64,000 nucleotides of DNA from NCBI GenBank assembly GCA_047967505.1, contig CM106538.1; one strand, 5' to 3'. This DNA comes from Dipteris shenzhenensis. Its lineage: Eukaryota; Polypodiophyta; Polypodiopsida; Gleicheniales. The notes beneath the pieces were generated by a model. The model was not told the DNA's origin and ran no database searches. It saw nothing but the letters and a program-made list of their open reading frames with translations. This document shows positions 21,426 to 33,009 of this stretch, piece by piece. Both the position numbers and the translations under genes were made by a program. The stretch's first letter is position 1. Each line of letters opens with the position of its first letter.

Positions 21426-21886
21426 CTAGAGTCACTTGGTTTCAACACCGTTGGACTTAAAGTCCATTCATACCACCATTAGGACCCCCCAAACGCCAAA
21501 TTTACCCCTCCTTTAACCCCTCGAAACTCATCCGTTTGGGACCCAAATTGAACCCCGTTTGAACCCAGATTTCACACACGAAAACACCACGTTACGGGGT
21601 ATTTTTCCAGCCCATTGCACACCATTTCGGCATCCCTAGCACACGTTCATTCGCGCCCCCTTGTGGGTCTCATTTTGCATTAATTCACTCGTATTTTCAC
21701 GCCGCGACCTCCGATTAACGATCCGTCTGCACCGGCACATTTCCCTACACACGTAGGACAATCCTAGGCACATTATTAACACGACAGTCCCTACACACAC
21801 TAACATCACTCTAACTCTCCTAACGACATAACCTCCACACCCGCCCTTGGGGTAGCGATACCCTTGGCAAATCACGCACCATCTGC

Positions 21887-23302
21887 ATGCAGTTACGTTC
21901 CGGCCAACGACTTCGACTCCAACACTCGCCCAATCCGCAACTCACTCCACTGCAACAACCTCCCCCGCCAATCCTCTACCCCGAATCCCCCCCTGAGGTT
22001 CAACAACTTCCTTTAACTCCTCCACGCCCCAACACGGCTGGACGTCGTCCTGAGCATGATGGGGACATCGAGCTCGAGGCTGACAACTTCTTCAATCGAC
22101 GAAATCACAACAATCACGGCCGACGCCCCATGGGAAAACTGGAACTTCCCAAATATAATGGTAGGGGAGACCCTACTCGCTTCCTCCAACATTTTGATTT
22201 TGATGCCGCATGTCGAGCAGGTGGTGATCAATCCCATGAAACTAAGGTGGCTTGGTTTCCAATGGCCTTAACTGATGAGGCGTCAGAATGGTACCTCGAC
22301 CTTCTTGTGGAAGAACGTGCTACATGGGACCTACTTCAAACCGAATTCAAACGTCGCTTTCAAACGGAGAGGCTACAAGATGATCCCGCTCTCCAACTCA
22401 GCAAGATCGAAGGCCGGAGGGAAGATGTACGCACATACCTGGGAAAGATGAAGAGATTGATCGCCAAATGTGACCCACGCCTAGATGCAAGCCCAGATGC
22501 AAAGTACCTCACGGCATGGTTCATAGCAGGTCTACGAAAGAAAATCCGCAAGGATATGAAAAAGATAAGTAGCTATGAAACATTCAGTGCTGCTCATGCG
22601 GCAGCCATTGACATCGAAGATGGCATGACAGATTCAGACACTAGCAGTGATGATGCCAGATCAAATACACGAGATAAGCGTTCGAAAAAAGGTAAATCAA
22701 AGGACACTGCCGAAACATCCAATGAAGACCGCCTCGAGGCCATGACCTTGAAGCTGAAAGAAGATATGATGCAGGCCATGGATCAAAAACTTCACTTGTC
22801 TCAGCCGCCAACTCAAACATATCCACGGCGAGAAAATGTCTGGTGCCCACACTGCTTGGCAAATCATACAGCAAATGAATGCCCAGTCCTAAGAGCAAGA
22901 ATCACTGCACAAGCAAATCCACCGCCACGGTTGTGGTGCCATATCTATGTCGTCGGCGGCCATGATGAGACCAGTTGCATCTTCAACATGTGCAACAATC
23001 TGCCTCAACCACCACAATACCAAGCGGCCCCCATGCCAGTATACAGGCAACCGGCACTTGCACAAGCGCCCCCAGCTCCGAGACTAAATCCTGTTCCCGT
23101 TCGGACACAAGTCCCACAACTACTCAGGAATCCGAATCCACGACCGTATCCAAGAGCACCAAATCCAGCTCCTCAGGCAGTCCCCATACATCAATTACAA
23201 GCCGAAGAAGTAGACTCACTATTTGAGTATGAAGCAGAGTACCCAGTGTACTATGTAGAAGGTGCAGAGGGTCTAATACCAGTCTATGCAAATCAAGTGT
23301 GA
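21887..23302 (+). CDS. gag: Gypsy gag protein (ended by TGA before the second zinc-knuckle region)
   Basis: 471 residues. A Pro-rich N-terminus is followed by a retrotransposon gag domain at about 80-245 (GKLELPKYNGRGDPTRFLQH, WFPMALTDEASEWY, FKRRFQ). An acidic linker, a zinc knuckle CPHCLANHTANEC (320-332) and a damaged second one (CHIYVVGGHDETSC, Tyr in place of Cys) come next, then a Pro-rich tail. Gag forms the virus-like particle and packages RNA. The TGA at 23300 is followed in the same frame by another knuckle, CYGCGENHRIAEC, so the stop is probably an acquired break, though readthrough cannot be excluded. Confidence 0.88.
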   Translation: MQLRSGQRLRLQHSPNPQLTPLQQPPPPILYPESPPEVQQLPLTPPRPNTAGRRPEHDGDIELEADNFFNRRNHNNHGRRPMGKLELPKYNGRGDPTRFLQHFDFDAACRAGGDQSHETKVAWFPMALTDEASEWYLDLLVEERATWDLLQTEFKRRFQTERLQDDPALQLSKIEGRREDVRTYLGKMKRLIAKCDPRLDASPDAKYLTAWFIAGLRKKIRKDMKKISSYETFSAAHAAAIDIEDGMTDSDTSSDDARSNTRDKRSKKGKSKDTAETSNEDRLEAMTLKLKEDMMQAMDQKLHLSQPPTQTYPRRENVWCPHCLANHTANECPVLRARITAQANPPPRLWCHIYVVGGHDETSCIFNMCNNLPQPPQYQAAPMPVYRQPALAQAPPAPRLNPVPVRTQVPQLLRNPNPRPYPRAPNPAPQAVPIHQLQAEEVDSLFEYEAEYPVYYVEGAEGLIPVYANQV

Positions 23303-24233
23303 CCCAACACATTTCGCGCACCAATCAAGTGTTACGGTTGTGGAGAAAATCATAGAATCGCAGAGTGCCCTCATCGCGGTAGCCCAGCCACTTTCCAACC
23401 ACTCTGCAGAGATTGTGGCATAGGACATGCCTGTATGGATTATCCCATGAAAAATAAGGTCCCAGAACAAACAGAGGTTAAGCCTGACGTTCCCATTGGC
23501 ATCATTGGGGTGGACCATCAAAGTCTGGGTCCGGCAAGTCTAAGGTCACAACCTATCAATGTAATTACACGCCAACAGAAAGCGGCTACGAAGGACCCTA
23601 TCATTCCGATCCAATCGAAGCGACTTCTGAGAAAGAAAGCACAAGTGCCTCCACCTCCGCCAAGCAATGAGCAGCCGAGTTCATCTACATCAACTCCCGA
23701 GCCTCGAATAAAAGAAGCTCCACCATTCCCGAATGCAGAGGTGGAGAAGGCTCGTTTTCAGGCACTTCAGCAATGGGTCCAAAATGAACAAGCTCAATTT
23801 GAGACTCAGAAACAAGCTCAAGACCCACTCCATGACTTGGCCCCACAAAGTATTGATACTATACTCGAGCCTTTGTTCCAACAACAGACTCCACAACAGA
23901 ATGTACCGCCACGTCAACTTGAAGAAGCTGCACTCTCTAGCATCCTGAGTTGCCCTGTGTCCATTCCCATCGGAATCCTCTTACGAAATTGTCCCAATCT
24001 CTGGGAGAGTTTCAAAGGATGGATTGAACTCGCAACTCCCCCTCCACCTATGAATGACATTGATGATATCCCTGTGCGGATGGGTGAGAAAGATGACATA
24101 CGCAACATCACTGTGCCTTTGATCCACAAGGCATATAATGAAATCCAAGCCATAGTGGATGGTGGAGCAGGTGTCAATGTACTATCAAAGGAGCTTTACG
24201 AAGAATGGGGTCTCCCACCAATGCAAAAGGGGC
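23303..24233 (+). pseudogene. pro: Gypsy gag C-terminus and protease, first half
   Basis: Continuing the gag frame past the TGA, the sequence encodes CYGCGENHRIAEC and a second Cys/His cluster, then a Pro/Gln-rich linker and a retropepsin active-site region QAIVDGGAGVNVLSKELYEE (DGGAG for the usual D-[ST]-G). A Met at 23435 opens a 283-codon frame. Near 24228-24234 (AAAAGGGG) the frame shifts; homology continues in another frame (NFNILLADDSRAKPLG). A one-base indel in that run explains it. Confidence 0.75.
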
Positions 24234-25860
24234 TAATTTCAACATACTCCTTGCCGATGATTCACGGGCTAAACCCTTGGGAATAGTGAATGGCGTGTCC
24301 ACAAAGATCGCAGGAGTCCGCTTTTCCCTTCAATTCACAATCTTGGATCTCCCCAAAAAATCCTATCAAATCTTACTGGGACGTCCTTGGTTACGAGAAG
24401 CATCAGTCCTCCATGACTGGGGAATGGATAGATTGACAATCCAGAATCGAGACACTGCAGTCAGGGTGAATGTGGGGACAGGAGCTATTAAACCCATTGT
24501 TCCTAGAGCATTGGATGACACATCTTCCACGACAATCTCGAGCAAATCAGATCCCTTGCAACAGCATGCCATAGCAGGTGACTCACAAAGCAATGTCAAT
24601 AACTGGATACAAACATTGGCAACCATCGACAACTGCCATTCATTAGACCCCATCTTCTCACAGATAGATGTTAACGCACTACAGGTCGATCCTCCACCGA
24701 CGCATGAAGAAACAATCGATCTAGAGATGCCTTTCTTTATGGCAGATCTCGAATGGGATAATGAACCTGAAGAAGGTACCCATACCAATGATGACTCAGA
24801 TTTTCCTTGGGACCTTGAAACAGAGGCTGTGAATGCTGAAATTGAAGATCAAATCTTTGATAATGACCTAGCCATTCTGCATGCCCTAATGGCAGTTGAG
24901 CTCCCAAAAATTGAACCTCCACAGTTGCATAACAGCAGACGATCCCGCAAGAAAGCTGCAGGAGGAAATCGCAGAAGAGCCAAGGCCGAGCACTTCAATG
25001 AATTCGAACGAGTCCAAACAAGGATTGTCGAATTGTACCTTGCAAAGGCAGTTCCCACAAAGTCAAAACCACCACCTCTTGAATGGTCCCCTGAAGGACT
25101 GGAAGGAGTATGTGCAGCACATGAACCCTTACTTGGAAACACCTTACCAATGGAAAAGTTACCCCATAGTTCCCAACGTAAGAAGTTTCGGAAATATAAG
25201 CCACATGTGCGGATGAAGCTCGATCAAGAGACTTCAGAAAAAGAAAGGAAAGAAGAGCCTAACAAATTACTAAATGCAACTATGCCACCCAGTACTCATG
25301 ACACATCTCAGGCTAGTTCAACCCCATCAGAGGCCGATCTTCGAGCAGTGCCGAAATACTTTAAGAATTATACAAGTGGCAGTGCACCAATAGCAATGCC
25401 AAGACCAATCAGAGAATCTGAAGTTCAAGAAACCGATAGCATTGGAGAACCTCCAATCTATGAGGGATCGGCAAAAACACGCACAATAAACCTCGCCCTT
25501 GAAGGGGAGGAAGAAAAGTTGGTGTTCATTGGGAAACAGCTCCGTCAAGAAGATGAAATCAAACTCAAAGACCTCCTAATGGAATACCGTGACTGCCTAG
25601 CATGGTCATACAAAGAGATGAAAGGAATTTCACCAGAAGTGGCAGTTCACACGATCCCTATAAGGGAAGGTGCTCGCCCTAAGGTATGTGGACCTTATCG
25701 CACAAATCTTAAATATGGCACCATGGTTTATGACGAGCTGGAAAAACTCCTAGATGCCGGATTCATCTACGAGATAGAGCACACTGATTGGGTTTCACCC
25801 ATTGTCATTGTGCCTAAACGCAACAAGAAGCTCAGAATATGCGAATGCCGCCACAATTAG
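24205..25860 (+). pseudogene. pol: Gypsy protease C-terminus, linker and RT N-terminus
   Basis: A 551-codon frame. Its first ~80 residues complete the protease fold (TILDLPKKSYQILLGRPWL, the ILGRPWL flap-side motif). A long acidic linker follows, then the start of reverse transcriptase (EYRDCLAWSYKEMKGISPEV, VSPIVIVPKRNKKLRIC). It stops right after LRIC: compared with the family, about 17 bp encoding the VDYRKL part are missing, which shifts the frame. This alone would inactivate RT. Confidence 0.8.
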
Positions 25861-28282
25861 GGATCACTACCCCCTACCCTTAACAGAAACAGTGTTGGAA
25901 AAGGTGGCAGGATCCGAAATTTATAGCTTCTTGGATGGCTTCAGTGGCTATAACCAAGTACAAATTGCTCCTCAAGACCAATCAAAAACAGCATTTGCTA
26001 CAGAATGGGGTATTTTTGCATATAGAGTCATGCCATTCGGCCTTTGTAATGCCCCAGCCACATTCCAGCGAGTCATGTTCACAGCTTTCAAGTCATTCTT
26101 GAATAAGTTTTTACAGGTGTTCTTGGATGATTTGTGCATCCATTCAACCAAACGGGACCACGTCAAATGTCTGGAAGAAGTATTAATCAAATGCAGGGAG
26201 TATGGCATCTCCCTAAATCCAACAAAATGCCAGTTCATGGTCACCCACGGAGTTGTTTTGGGACACATCGTCTCTCAACATGGGATTGCAACTGACATGG
26301 ACAAAATCAAGATCATCATGGAATTGCCTCCTCCTACAAATTCCCAAGGTGTACAGGTCTTTATGGGACATGCCGGCTATTATAGAAGATTTATATTGCG
26401 GTATGCCATGATAGCTAGACCACTTTACAAATTATTAGTGGAGTTCTTATGGACCAACGAGTGCAACCAAGCCTTTGAGCTTTTAAAGTGGCGCCTAATC
26501 ACAGCACCCATCCTTCTATCTCCCAATTGGGATATTGATTTTCATGTTCATACTGATGGATCCAAGTATGCGATTGGGAGTGTGCTTTGTCAACCGGGTG
26601 AACATAAGAAAGACTACCCCATCTACTTTGCCAGTCGACAACTCAATGATGCAGAGATCAACTATACAACCACAGAAAGGGAAGCCCTAGCAATGGTGTA
26701 CAGTGTAAAGAAATTTCGACACTATCTACTCGCAAATGATTTTGTCTTCTACACCGATCATCAAGCATTGCTATATCTTGTGAACCGTCCGTGTACCACA
26801 GGAAGAATAACCAGATGGCTCCTCTTGTTGCAAGAATTCAACTTCAAAATTGTGGTCCGCAAAGGTGCCCAACACTACATTGCCGATCACATGTCTCGAG
26901 TCAAGACAGGAGAAGAAGCCACTGGAGTAGAAGATGACTTACCAGATGCCACACTATTTCAAATAGATGCTGTTCCAGAATGGTGTGGAGATATCATTGG
27001 GTACTTGATGGCAGGAAGACCACCCCCTGACATGAAAGCAGTAGATGCCAGAAAATTGATTCTAAAGGCTGCACCATATCAACTCATTACAGGACAACTA
27101 TACAAGATGGGCAAGGACCAGATATTAAGAAGATGTGTAATGCCTCATGAGATCCTGCCAATCCTGAGTGAAGTCCATGAAGGCATTGCAGGAGGACACT
27201 TCCAAGGGGAAGCCACAGCAAGAAAAGTTCTCCTCGCAGGCTACTGGTGGCCAACACTATGGGCAGATGCCTATGAATATGTAAAAGGCTGTGATGTTTG
27301 CCAACGAACTATTAAACCACAACACAAAGACTTCAATCCCCTAACAACAGTTGTTGCACAACAGCCATTTGAAAAATGGGGGATTGATTATGTGGGTCCC
27401 ATACATCCAGTAGCAAAAGGAACACAGGCACGCTACATCATTGTGGCCACTGATTACTTTACAAAATGGGCTGAAGCTAAAGCAGTCAGAAAGGCAGATG
27501 CCAAAAGCACAGCAAGATTCTTGTACGAACATGTGATCACCCGATTCGGATGCCCCATTGAAATTGTGTCAGATAGAGGCACACATTTTGTCAATGAGGT
27601 AATCCAAGAACTCTTGTCTGGCTTCATGATCATTCATAGAAAAAGCACACCCTACTACCCCCAAGGGAATGGACTAGTAGAATCCACAAATAAAATCATA
27701 TGCAATATCCTCACCAAGGTAGTAGAACCACAGCGTTCTGATTGGGCAGAGAAACTGAATGCAGCCTTATGGGCATACAGAACCACATTCAAGGTCAGTA
27801 CAGGGAACACACCTTTTCAATTGGTGTACAGCCTTGAAGCCGTGGTTCCACTCGAATTTGTAATACCAAGTCTACGCATCGCAATTCAGGAATGTATGGG
27901 TGATCATGAGTCCTTGAAAGAAAGGCTCTGTCAGTTGGAAAAGCATACAGAGACAAGACTAGTCGCTTATCATGCCATGACAACAGAAAAACGTCGAAGA
28001 AAGGCATGGTTTGACAGGAATCTGAAAGCTAAAGACATCAAGGAAGGCGACTTAGTCCTGTTATACAATGCCAAAGTACACAAGGGAAAACTGAAGTATC
28101 TAGGTCAAGGACCCTACCGAGTACGAAAGATGAATCCCATTGGAGCTGTGCTACTTGAAACACTAGATGGAGTCCAATTCAACACAACAGTAAACGGGAG
28201 CCGACTGAAGCACTACTACGTCAACACGCGAGCCATCCCCGACAAAAACGAAGATTTGGGAAACCAAGTCTTCCTTAGTTAG
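25840..28282 (+). CDS. pol: Gypsy reverse transcriptase, RNase H and integrase
   Basis: The open frame starts at a Met at 25802, but homology begins at NAATIRDHYPLP, near 25840, after the small deletion. RT palm: MPFGLCNAPATFQ and catalytic FLDD (residues 107-110 of the 826-codon frame). RNase H: HTDGSKYAIG (Asp252), TTTEREALA, YTDHQALLYL (Asp319). Integrase: zinc-binding H...H with CDVCQRT (~500), core Asp529 (WGIDYVGP), Asp591 (VSDRGTHF) and Glu627 (NGLVEST), a D,D-35-E spacing. The C-terminal GPY/F-like part contains YLGQGPYRVRKM. No chromodomain follows. The catalytic residues are all present here. Confidence 0.88.
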
Positions 28283-29190
28283 GATTAGATTGTATCACAA
28301 GCACTCACTCGCATATGCATGTTTTTGCACATATAGTTTGCACTAGATTGTTACACGCACACTCACTGCATACGCACGTTTTTTGCACATTAGGGATGTT
28401 TGAGTCTTAGTTTCCCTATCAAATCCCACAAATAAGCATATAGTTAGACACATCACATGCACTCACATGATTTTGCATAGGCACATAATAGATTGCATAA
28501 AAAATAGTATCACACACTTTCATTCCATATTCTCAAAGCATGCAATGAATTCACACGCAGTACACAAAGCTATGCCAAAACTCAAGATGAATTGGCAACA
28601 GAGTCTGCAGCCTCCGCAACGAGACCCCTGCCAAACATCACAGCCGTCTCCTATATGCAAAAATATCAAACTTGCATACTAATTATCTACAAGCTCAATG
28701 CTACGGGTGCAATCGCATCCAACATGTATGCAAGATAGCAAGAAATGATAGCCTCAACAACGAGACCCCCGCCAAACCTCTTCCCAAGACAATTCGATGG
28801 CAGCGTCCGCAACCTCAGCAACGAGATCCCCTCTGACATTCATAGTCATCTACCCCTCCTGAAGTGGAGATAAGCTTCTTGACCAACATCCTTTTATACC
28901 AATCCTCCACAACGAGACCCCCGCTAAACCTCTTCCCAAGAAGATTCAATGGCAGCGTCCGCAACCTCAGCAACGAGATCCCCTCTGACATTCATAGTCA
29001 TCTACCCCTCCTTAAGAGGAGATAAGTTTCTTGACTATTGACTACAAATTGTGTGGTGCAAAAGAATTACAGCAGGAACGACTCGCATACCACAAGCTAA
29101 ATAGCCACTGAATTACGCACATGGCATCCCAACTCTGAAATCAAAATAAGCCATAACCCGAGGACGGGTAATAAAATGGATCCGGGAGTA
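28283..29190. repeat. Gypsy 3' region with ~150-bp direct duplication
   Basis: Non-coding. A block from CAACGAGACCCCCGC to GGAGATAAGYTTCTTGAC occurs at 28760-28884 and 28912-29035, with a partial third copy near 28610. The LTR follows GGATCCGGGAGTA, a weak polypurine tract. Confidence 0.75.
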
Positions 29191-30315
29191 TGTTGACTCT
29201 GTGCCAACATGAACTTATGAAGAAAGAGAAGGTGATACAACTTTGTGATACAACTTTGTGTTACAACTTCTAGACACAACTTTATGTTACGACTTTGTGT
29301 AACAACTTTGTGTTACAAGTTTGTCTACATGAAGAGAGAGAATGTGTTATGACTTTGCGACACAACTTTGTGTTACAACTTTGTGATACGACTTTGTGTT
29401 ACAACTTTGTGATACGACTTTGTGTTACAACTTTGTGATACGACTTTGTGTTACATGCAGAGAGAGAAGCTCTCCAACTTGTATAAATACCCCATAATGG
29501 AATGAAGCCCACACTCTTGGGGCATTGTGTTGAGTCTACATTGGTATTCCAAGCATTTGTCTCAAGTGTCCATGCTTCCTTGCACTGCACGTCCAAAAGC
29601 ATGTCCTAACCTTGTAACCCTTCTCCCCTCTCCTCCAACCCTGCAACCCATCCTCTCCCTCTCCTCCTCCCTTCTCCCTCCTCCTCCTCCTCCTCCTCCT
29701 CCCTCCTCCTCCTCCTCCTCCTCCCTCCTCCTCCCTCCTCCTCCTCCTCCTCCTCCTCCTCTCTCCTCCCTCTCCCTCCTCCTCTTCCCTCCTCCTCCTT
29801 CCTCCTCTCTCTCTTCCTTCACCCATGCTCTTACACCTTCTTCCTCTCCCACTCCTATGCTTTCCTAAACCCTTAATCTCCATGATCTACGAGGGAGACG
29901 AGTTCTCCACCATGTACTCTACTCTGAACCTTGGACCCTCCTTCTAACCCTGGACTCCTTCTAAACCTTGGAACCTCCTTCTAAACCCTGGAACTCTTTC
30001 TAACCCTGAACTCTTTCTAAACCCTGGATCCTCCTTCTGAACCCTTGAACTCTTCCTAAACCCTACAACCCCCAATGAAGGCGAAAGCCTTCATTACCCC
30101 AACAACAATGGTTTACGTGCCTTTTACACATGCTTGCATTTTGTTTACTCACCACACTTAAGCCTACATCTCTCACCGGAACACGACTCGAGGTCCTAAG
30201 CTACACATATACTACAACGACATACCCAATATATCTGTAGGTGACAAAAAGCCTCGGAACCCTGCAACATAGAATACCCAGCTCTTCCTACGAAAGCAGT
30301 AAGAAAGAGACAACA
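29191..30315 (+). repeat. 3' LTR of the gypsy element
   Basis: 1125 bp. It matches 17974-19071 with about ten substitutions, an extra ~13-bp repeat unit in U3 and a different (CCT)n length. TATA box at 29482-29489. It ends GAGACAACA, followed by GAGAG. Confidence 0.93.
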
Positions 30316-30700
30316 GAGAGGGAGGGAGAGGGAGAGAGAGAGAGAGAGAGAGAGGGAAAGAGAGGCAACAAAGATGCTACTATTGAGGCAATGAGCAGCA
30401 AGGTGGAGCTAGGCAATGACCAGAGATAGGGGGGCTAGGCGACGAGCACATAGAGAGAGAGAGAGAGAGAGAGAGGTTGCGGCAACAAGCCATATCTATT
30501 ATCCTACCATCACTAGGCAACGAGAGAGAGAGAGAGAGCGAGAGAGAGAGAGAGAGAGAGAGAGGCAACAAAGATGCTACTATTGAGGCAATGAGAGCAA
30601 GGTGGAGCTAGGAAATGACTAGAGAGGGGGGAGCTAGGCGACAAGCACATAGAGAGAGAGAGAGAGAGAGGTTGCGGCAGCAAGCCATATCTATTATCCT
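30316..30700. repeat. GA-rich tandem duplication
   Basis: A segment AGGCAACAAAGATGCTAC ... GTTGCGGCAACAAGCC, framed by GA runs, occurs at about 30363-30510 and again at about 30563-30700. The downstream end joins LINE copy B. Similar wording (AGCAAGC, ATCTATTGTCCTACCATCA) occurs near 8000, next to LINE copy A. Confidence 0.75.
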
Positions 30701-32150
30701 GACCATTTTCCACACCTTGTACTCTAGAGAGAACTCCCACTATCGAGAGGAAGGAGTCACATCTTCTACATTGACGTGATCCTCACTTATCTTTAGGTCA
30801 GAGAGACCATCTCTATGCTATAAGCGTGACTCCCTCCATCAACCAGGCTGCCATGCCCAAAGTGAAATCTCGACACATGTAATGCAACTTGGCTACCATC
30901 CATCCTGAGTGAACCTTTGACCATCTCTAATCCTATATATTAAACCATGTAACTCCTCTACCACTCCACTAAACCTAGTGTCCCATCAACATCTAGACAT
31001 TATCCTCTTTGTGTGGCTCTAAACTAAGAGCACCTCCAAAACTAACACTATAGAAGAAAAGATAGGGCATGCCATATCAGAACTATTGGATGAGCATTAC
31101 TCTGAGGAGAACCCTAGTCCTAGAGAACTTCCCAAACTATCATGGAGGGTTGACCAGCTCTTGATGTTTCTCTAAGCTCTCAGGTGGCCAAGCACACCTA
31201 GACTCTCCACTACGTACTTTGGTAGATGCACCTAAGCCTCTAAGGATCTCTCCATGCCAATATTGTACTAGACCAACCTAGTTGAGTGCAATAGGCAACA
31301 CTCCTAATCTCAAAAACTTGGTCCCAAATAAAGGGCTGCTTTTGAATCTCCTCCATGTATGGGTTGGCCCTAATGAGGTTGCCTAAGAGGTGTTTCAAAA
31401 CTTGCATCAGGCTCCTCATAATTGGTGAACCCTCATTAGGATCCACCAATGCGACTAATGCCCATTATCCATAAGTGTGGGCCATTCTCCTTAGGAGCCC
31501 CTACTTAGCAAGAGCTTCCAAGGCTGAAACCTTAGCGTGAGGTCCCTAATGATGAGCTTTTCAAGCATTGATCTACATCTATGATACCAATGCCACCTTG
31601 GATCAAGTGTTCCATGTGCCATGGGACCCCACCCAAATAAAATTTTGGACTAAGCATCTCAGTTATCCCATGCATCCCTTATCAAGGCACCAAGGTCCAA
31701 CATGAGGCAAGGTACTAGGTTGCTTCTAGAAGGACTACTTTACCACCAATAGTCTCCCAACTACTACAAAGAGATTGGTTAAGAAGCTTGCCAAAAACAC
31801 TATGAAAATATGCTATTTTTTGAGATCCAAGGCCCATTTGGCATCCTCTTAAATAAACCAAGTGACTTGTCCCAATTGATTTTGGGACCTGTAGCCAAGT
31901 AATACAACACTATTGAAATCTAAACCCTCTTGACACTTTCATATGAGCCCTCCATGAATAAGGGTGTGTCATCTGTGAACTTTGAGTCTAGTATCTCCTC
32001 GTTTTGATGGATCAATAGGCGCATTCCTACCAAGCTTGCCATTTGTGACCAAAGGAATTGCATTGGCAACAAAGAGAAAAAGAAAGGGGGCCAAGAAGTA
32101 GCACTATCAAACTAAGCATGAAAGAGAGATGGCCTAAACTGTATGCCCCC
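30700..32150 (-). pseudogene. Decayed LINE reverse transcriptase, copy B
   Basis: On the minus strand, 32080-31850 reads LFVANAIPLVT, then the catalytic box FTDDTPLFMEGSYE (FTDD for FADD), then PKINWDKSLG. Further 3', a 70-codon frame (31449-31240) contains RANPYMEE and KQPFIWDQVF, a plausible post-RT region. Stops and frameshifts are frequent. It is homologous to 8060-9660 but better preserved at the active site, and it lacks some ~200 bp of copy A. It is the clearer member of the LINE family in this window. Confidence 0.7.
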
Positions 32151-32233
32151 CAATGAGGACATGACTGGAGTTTCCTAGATATAGGATAGAGATCCCCTAA
32201 ACCCATTGGTTTGAGAAGCTCAACTAGTGCAAG

Positions 32234-32866
32234 GTGCCCTCAAAAAAATTTAGTCCGCCCTGCCACAGGATTTCTCAAAATCTAGAAGGATGGAAAGAGG
32301 CTAGGACGGGGGGAGATGGAAGATGGAAATGGAGATGGAGATGGAGATGGTGGCAACTCCCTTTACCTAAGACACTCGCACTTTTTTCTCCCCACCCCCC
32401 CCTCAGGCTTGATTACACTACCATCAACAAGTCAGAGATGGAGATAGATATGGCTAGAACTCATGTTTTAGCTAACCCTAAGAATGGCGACAGAGCTGAT
32501 AGAAATGTACTACCAAGAGATAGATTTGTTAATGGGACTTCTAGTCTTGCCAGAGCATTTCATGATTACAAGGTGGACTCTAGTCTTGCTAGAGCATTGC
32601 ATGATTACAAGGTGGACTCTAGACATCTATCAAAAGCTACCGATGTATCCAAAGACACAAGCTCTGCCACTTACCATGCATCCCTGACAACACTGAAAAG
32701 TGGAGACGGAGAAAATGACATATCCGTCAGTGAAAGAGCATCTCATATCGGAATGCCTAGAAAGGTTCCTCCCCCGAAAATTATGTTTAATATGCTGACA
32801 AAATTTTCCAAATATATATATTTATTGTATAAAACTTTGGCAAAATTTTATGGAATTTATTTATAA
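32234..32866 (+). CDS. Unassigned 210-codon ORF with internal duplication
   Basis: The frame has a Trp/Arg-rich low-complexity start (GGAGAT repeats) and then ordinary composition. From MARTHVLANPKNGDRADRN onward it contains a 39-bp tandem duplication giving SSLARAFHDYKVD and SSLARALHDYKVD, and it ends KPPPKI-like then hydrophobic. I do not recognise a domain. It could be a captured exon, part of an old element, or chance. Start choice is uncertain; the internal Met at about 32448 is as likely. Confidence 0.3.
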   Translation: MPSKKFSPPCHRISQNLEGWKEARTGGDGRWKWRWRWRWWQLPLPKTLALFSPHPPLRLDYTTINKSEMEIDMARTHVLANPKNGDRADRNVLPRDRFVNGTSSLARAFHDYKVDSSLARALHDYKVDSRHLSKATDVSKDTSSATYHASLTTLKSGDGENDISVSERASHIGMPRKVPPPKIMFNMLTKFSKYIYLLYKTLAKFYGIYL

Positions 32867-33009
32867 TTTTATAATCTTAAAGGCTAAACCTAGCTCTCTT
32901 TTTAATTTTAGTTTCAAATTGTGGCAAATATACTGAGCTTTTATTTTTATAAAAGCATATAAACTTTCACAAGGCATATAAAACTTTTGCTTGTTAACGA
33001 AACTAACGC

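Larger units (their letters stand above)
17974..30315 (+). mobile_element. 12.3-kb Ty3/gypsy retrotransposon (Tat/Athila-like)
   Basis: Long LTRs (17974-19071 and 29191-30315, TG...CA) flank a primer-binding site matching Asp tRNA, a 2.8-kb leader, gag, protease, RT, RNase H and integrase in gypsy order, and a 0.9-kb 3' region. GAGAG flanks both ends, consistent with a target duplication but inside a GA repeat. I count about ten substitutions plus small indels between the LTRs, so roughly 1% divergence. No chromodomain follows integrase. Coding is broken by a TGA, a frameshift and a short RT deletion, so this copy is non-autonomous. Confidence 0.93.
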
